Part shown: positions 61,138-64,000 of the stretch, one piece after another
How positions within the stretch are numbered: the stretch's first letter is position 1
How the letters are laid out: the number at the start of each line of letters is the position of its first letter
DNA from: Serinicoccus chungangensis
Lineage (GTDB): Bacteria; Actinomycetota; Actinomycetes; Actinomycetales; Dermatophilaceae
Direction of reading: 5' to 3'
Assembly (NCBI RefSeq): GCF_001483745.1
Contig: NZ_LQBL01000032.1
Span: 227,649-291,648 of the forward strand
DNA length: 64,000 nucleotides
Made by a program: the position numbers and the translations under genes
Notes under the pieces: model-generated
The model's input: only the letters and a program-made list of their open reading frames with translations
Databases searched by the model: none
Told to the model about the DNA's origin: nothing

Positions 61138-61221
61138 GGTGGAGGTGGCGGGAAACTCCTCGCTAACGCTCTGACCAGCATGGATGCTCGCGGACACTCC
61201 CCCGTGTCAGCCCTGTGTCAG
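61138..61221. other. Possible attachment-site remnant with tmRNA-3'-end-like sequence
   Basis: On the minus strand, 61155-61138 reads TTTCCCGCCACCTCCACC, which resembles the T-arm and acceptor end of tmRNA genes, a common target of integrases. No complete tmRNA is present. About 50 bp to the right are two direct repeats GTGTCAG at 61204 and 61215, 11 bp apart, like arm-type sites of tyrosine recombinases. Base composition drops from here to the right. This reading is a hypothesis. Confidence 0.35.
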
Positions 61222-61263
61222 TTTGATCGGCGGATTCGGCACCTTTCCCACGAGACAGGTCCT

Positions 61264-61584
61264 TCACAGCTGACGGAGGCGATCGGCCAAGGGACCGAGC
61301 TGGTTGTCGACGATGTCGAGGATCAACTCGGCATCGACACGGAAGTACTCGTGCACGACGACGTTGCGCAGTCCCGCGATCGCTCCCCATGGGACCTCCG
61401 GCGCCCGATCGCGCGTCTCGCTGGGAAGTACCCGCACCGCCTCCCCGATCACGGCCAAGTTGCGCAACACCGCGTCGTAGGCCATCTCCTGGAGTTCGCC
61501 GGACGCAAGATGCTGGGTGTAGCCCTGGCATCGTTCGACCGCATGCAGGATGTCGGCGAAGCGTTCCTGCTCGGATCGCGTCAC
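61264..61584 (-). CDS. hepT: HepT-like RNase toxin (DUF86)
   Basis: A 106-residue helical protein of the HEPN superfamily. The RNase motif Rx4HxY is complete: Arg73, His78 and Tyr80 in RNVVVHEY. In characterised HepT-MntA modules the toxin cleaves RNA and is silenced when MntA adds AMP to the motif's Tyr. It starts in a four-base overlap with mntA (ATGA) and is the second gene of the pair. It is low in GC compared with the housekeeping region. Confidence 0.92.
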   Translation of the reverse strand: MTRSEQERFADILHAVERCQGYTQHLASGELQEMAYDAVLRNLAVIGEAVRVLPSETRDRAPEVPWGAIAGLRNVVVHEYFRVDAELILDIVDNQLGPLADRLRQL

Positions 61585-61901
61585 ACCGGCACCGCGTCGC
61601 TGAGCGCGGTACTCGACACCTCAGCGCGCAGAAGGGTCGGCGTCACCACATCGACGCGGCGGCCCAAGACGTCGCTGAGCTCCTCGCCCATGCCCGCCAC
61701 GCGCAAGAGGGGGTTCCCTAAGTCCGGCAGCAGATCCACGAGAAGGTCGACGTCGCTGTCCGCCGTCGCGTCGCCTCTGGCCACCGAGCCGAACAATCTT
61801 GGATTGGTCGCACCGTAGCGCTTGAGGATCTGCTCAAGAGCGTCACGATGAGCAACGACCACCGCACGGAGGGCGGTGCTCTCGGACGTGACGGTGCTCA
61901 T
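61581..61901 (-). CDS. mntA: MntA-type minimal nucleotidyltransferase antitoxin
   Basis: A 106-residue nucleotidyltransferase. The catalytic motif GSVARGDATADSDVDLLVD spans residues 38-56, with Gly38-Ser39, Arg42 and the metal-binding Asp50 and Asp52. The DVVTP strand near residue 83 holds the third acidic residue. By family it AMPylates the HepT toxin. It is upstream of and overlaps hepT by four bases, the usual antitoxin-first order. Confidence 0.92.
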   Translation of the reverse strand: MSTVTSESTALRAVVVAHRDALEQILKRYGATNPRLFGSVARGDATADSDVDLLVDLLPDLGNPLLRVAGMGEELSDVLGRRVDVVTPTLLRAEVSSTALSDAVPV

Positions 61902-62042
61902 GTGTCAAGGGTAGAGGGCCAGCATCGTGACGCCTAGGACCAGGAAACCCACGAGTGAGCGATACGGGTCAGTCAGCATCGCCGCTGATGATCCGTGGCC
62001 CCTTCGAGGCAGCTGTGGAACAGGAGGCAAATGCGCACCGCG

Positions 62043-62414
62043 TTACCACTGAGTCGATGGCCTTCGTCTGTAGACCCGCGCCGCGAGCCAGCCGATCAGG
62101 GCGGCAGCGATCGCGACAGACACATCTATTACGAGGCCCCTACCGAGATGGTCCCAAAGATACGCCCACGCTTCAGCGTCCGAGCCGATGCAGTCCTGTC
62201 CCCACAGGGTGCAGTTAAGACTCTGAACTGCGGCCAGGTGCGACCCGACCATGCCGGACCCCAGCAACGCAACCCAGCCCAGCCCTTCGGCGCCGACTTT
62301 GAGCGTCTCACGCACCCCGGCGTGTCGGAGGAACGACGCTGCGAGAATGCACAGCCAGGCAAGTACCTGAGTGATCTGGGCTAGGACCCACACGGCTTCA
62401 TAGTCGGACGCCAA
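62043..62414 (-). CDS. Small membrane protein of unknown function
   Basis: About 123 residues with three hydrophobic segments (VLAQITQVLAWLCILAASFL near 10-29, GWVALLGSGMVGSHLAAV near 46-63, and VIDVSVAIAAALIGWLAA near 94-111) and a basic C-terminus (RVYRRRPS). The start is probably TTG at 62414 preceded by GGTGGAG, or a GTG seven codons later. I do not recognise the family. Codon use is less GC-biased than in the core genes, in line with an acquired region. The 141 bp between it and mntA, and the 268 bp to lsr2, show nothing recognisable. Confidence 0.55.
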   Translation of the reverse strand: MASDYEAVWVLAQITQVLAWLCILAASFLRHAGVRETLKVGAEGLGWVALLGSGMVGSHLAAVQSLNCTLWGQDCIGSDAEAWAYLWDHLGRGLVIDVSVAIAAALIGWLAARVYRRRPSTQW

Positions 62415-62682
62415 TCGGCTCCACCCCTACAGTGTGGCCCGGGCGGGGCTCGGCGTGCCCAATCTTGACTTGGCCAGTGCCCCCGGGGGCACGACTGCGG
62501 TTGTGGACCCTTGTGCCTGGGATGGCGCAGTCTCGAACGAGCGCAACTGTGCTCGGTGCGGCACGAGCGGACATCTACAAGCGGGAGCGGCTCCGCTGGG
62601 CTACTGCTGCTGTGGAACGTGACGAACGACCATGCCACGCCGTTGCGTGGCCGAGTCACGAGCGAAGGCGCGCGCTGCCTGC

Positions 62683-63030
62683 TCAGCCCTTCTGCGCAGC
62701 CTCGTACGCGGCAACGACCTCGGCGGATATGCGTCCACGGTCAGAGACGGAATGCCCGTTCTCCTTCGCCCACTCCCGGATGGCCTTCGTGCGCTCCCGG
62801 TCCTGCTGATTCGCGCTGTTGCTGGTACCGGTCCTGCGCGTGCCACCAGACACCTTGCGCCCGGCCTTGAGGTAGGGCTGAAGAAGACTGGCAAGTTCCG
62901 CTGCCTCATCGGTGGACAGGTCAACCTCGTAGGTGCTGCCCTTCCAGCCAAAGGTGACAGTGTCGCCTTCCTTGCCCAACTCCTCCCCGGAGAGGTCGGA
63001 GACGAACTGGGTAATGACACGCTGCGCCAT
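62683..63030 (-). CDS. lsr2: Lsr2 family nucleoid-associated protein (xenogeneic silencer)
   Basis: A 115-residue homologue of Lsr2, the actinobacterial silencer that coats AT-rich foreign DNA. The N-terminal dimerisation domain ([33 protein letters not shown]) covers residues 1-58. A basic linker follows, and the C-terminal DNA-binding domain [23 protein letters not shown] contains the AT-hook-like Arg98-Gly99-Arg100. The ATG at 63030 is the family start, although the frame is open to 63099. It sits in the low-GC right part of the window, so it may be carried by an integrated element rather than be the core-genome copy. Confidence 0.95.
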   Translation of the reverse strand: MAQRVITQFVSDLSGEELGKEGDTVTFGWKGSTYEVDLSTDEAAELASLLQPYLKAGRKVSGGTRRTGTSNSANQQDRERTKAIREWAKENGHSVSDRGRISAEVVAAYEAAQKG

Positions 63031-63379
63031 GGAATGTTCCTTCTCAAGGGGACGATCAGGTGTGTGCCCAACCGAAGGGGTGAGCCGCGTACCTTCCACC
63101 GTACCCAGGACTTAGCACCGAACAAACTCGGCCAAGGACGCCGCCGAGGGTCGCGAACACATACAGCTGACCTTGCCAGGACGACCCGTAGGGGCGGGCG
63201 TCATGGGCGGCCCGCCTAACCGCACGCGGCAGATCCGGTTGTTTGTTGACGCATACTCTGCTGTGCCCTGCTACCAGGAGGGGCGCATCAAGTGGGCTCC
63301 CGGCGTCCAGCCGCGTGCCGTGAACGAAGCCATTCATTCGAGTGAGGACGGCAGCCGACAGGTCGAGAGCCGCATGACT
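63031..63379. other. 349 bp gap with no recognised gene
   Basis: The sequence between the lsr2 start and the next small membrane gene has open frames on both strands but none with family features, a good ribosome-binding site or matching codon use. The lsr2 promoter must lie at its left end; the ribosome-binding sequence GAAGGAAC is near 63040 on the minus strand. Confidence 0.5.
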
Positions 63380-63610
63380 CTACCGCCTGGGTTCGTGGCG
63401 GCGATCTGCCGCAGAGCTGAGAAGGGCAGCCGCGATCAGGGTCCAGAGCAACGCCAGCATCACCGTCCACACGGGAGGCTCGGGGTCTATGCCGCCGAGA
63501 AAGTAGAACCAGGACCAACCCGCCAGCAAACTGAACAGCAGCCCGAGCCCAACCGATTGTTGAGGCTTTCGAGTGAGGTGCCACCAAGGGGCCCGCTCGC
63601 GTTCCGCCAT
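63380..63610 (-). CDS. Small two-segment membrane protein of unknown function
   Basis: A 76-residue protein with a charged N-terminus (MAERERAPWWHLTRKPQQS), two hydrophobic segments (VGLGLLFSLLAGWSWFYFLGG and VWTVMLALLWTLIAAALL) and a basic tail (DRRHEPRR). The ATG at 63610 is used; the frame is open upstream to 63658. No family is recognised. The shape is that of a helical hairpin membrane protein. Confidence 0.5.
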   Translation of the reverse strand: MAERERAPWWHLTRKPQQSVGLGLLFSLLAGWSWFYFLGGIDPEPPVWTVMLALLWTLIAAALLSSAADRRHEPRR

Positions 63611-63763
63611 GACGTCATCCAAGCAGAACCCACGTCGTCGGGTATGGCGACGCCACACCGTGCTCTTCCCCTGGATCGGGTGATCGTCCGTTTACGCCTC
63701 GGCTGCATACGGGCCAATCGCGTGCCGCCGAACTGGGTGCGGCACGAGCGGAGACTGGTCGTC

Positions 63764-63877
63764 TTAGTTTCCGGGTGGCCACGGGTCGTCTCGGTCTTGT
63801 GAGGACGGCCGCCGATGTCTGCGAAGCAGGCCCGTCGTGAGTGCTGCGACCAGGAACGTGGCAGATCCCAACGCCAT
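63764..63877 (-). CDS. Possible 37-residue membrane peptide
   Basis: A short frame starting MALGSATFLVAALTTGLLRR and ending DPWPPGN. One hydrophobic segment is followed by a run of basic residues, the pattern of a small membrane peptide. There is no family match and no strong ribosome-binding site, so it may not be translated. Confidence 0.25.
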   Translation of the reverse strand: MALGSATFLVAALTTGLLRRHRRPSSQDRDDPWPPGN

Positions 63878-63903
63878 CGTCTCCCACCACCCAAGGTCGA
63901 GTG

Positions 63904-64000
63904 TCAAGGGACAGTGGGACTTCCCTGTAGGCGGACAGTAGATCTCCTTGCTGGCGGACAGTTCATCTCCCTGTCCGTGGTCAGCTGATCTCCCTGGGGC
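63904..64000. mobile_element. Probable end of an insertion sequence, with 23-bp direct repeats (IS21-like)
   Basis: Four direct repeats of about 23 bp begin GGACAGT or GGTCAGC at 63909, 63933, 63956 and 63979, most continuing with a GATCTCCCTG-like word. The sequence TGTCAAGGGACAGTGGGACT at 63904 could be the element's tip. Repeated transposase-binding sites near the ends are a feature of IS21-type elements. No transposase frame is visible before the window ends, so the family is a guess. Confidence 0.45.

Noticed and set aside
62434-62622. A 62-residue Cys-containing plus-strand frame
   Set aside because: The cysteines do not form a recognised zinc-binding spacing, and codon use and ribosome-binding sequence are poor.
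63173-63802. A 209-codon plus-strand frame near the right edge
   Set aside because: It overlaps a convincing membrane gene on the other strand and has no domain, signal or hydrophobic pattern of its own.

Overview
The window is a very GC-rich actinobacterial chromosome segment. Third codon positions are almost all G or C, GTG starts are frequent, and several genes are actinobacterial hallmarks (an HU protein with a lysine-rich tail, Lsr2, CofC for coenzyme F420, DUF3039, DUF2017 next to clpS, DUF3515 next to a stand-alone Lrp domain). Gene content and order suggest the Intrasporangiaceae/Ornithinimicrobiaceae area of Micrococcales; that placement is inference.

Layout. 1-22.5 kb is conserved housekeeping: smc (cut by the left edge), acyP, an oxidoreductase, mutM-rnc-rpmF-DUF177, coaD, a hemerythrin protein, rsmD-recG-DAK2, rpmB with a near-perfect terminator, thiL, an Lrp/AsnC domain protein, a DUF3515 lipoprotein, ddl, gpsA-plsC, cofC, hup, tRNA-Glu and tRNA-Gln beside gltX, DUF2017-clpS, pncB and a nicotinamidase. 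22.5-29.5 kb is more variable: an RDD membrane protein, a cytochrome P450, an AbiEi/DUF559-like protein, a DUF6226-like protein and a DEAD/DEAH helicase. Each of the four consecutive gaps between these genes holds one copy of the same 67-69 bp palindromic element, always in the same orientation. Tandem repeats lie beside several copies. 29.5-37.6 kb carries DUF3039, YqgE, a VanZ-like protein, an ACT-malic enzyme and a four-gene peptide ABC operon. 37.6-40.6 kb holds a thioredoxin, two neighbouring decayed genes (DUF1269 and a HerA-like ATPase), and a DUF6325-SHOCT pair.

40.7-57.7 kb is the most interesting metabolic block. A tightly overlapping eight-gene minus-strand operon encodes a complete oligopeptide ABC importer, an S9 peptidase, two serine hydrolases of the S12/beta-lactamase fold and a D-aminoacylase. 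Divergent to it are an M20 amidohydrolase, a GNAT acyltransferase and an N-acylamino acid racemase, the same trio that in Geobacillus makes a D-to-L amino acid conversion pathway by succinylation, racemisation and desuccinylation. A PucR-type regulator closes the block. Read together it looks like import and salvage of D-amino-acid-containing peptides or N-acyl-D-amino acids.

57.8-60.9 kb is an arsenic resistance cluster (arsR divergent from arsI/cadI, acr3, a fused arsC and a second arsC) with two operator-like inverted repeats. From about 61.1 kb the base composition falls and coding density drops. A tmRNA-3'-end-like sequence, a HepT-MntA toxin-antitoxin pair, an Lsr2 homologue, small membrane proteins and a set of 23-bp direct repeats like an insertion sequence end suggest an integrated element that continues past the right edge.
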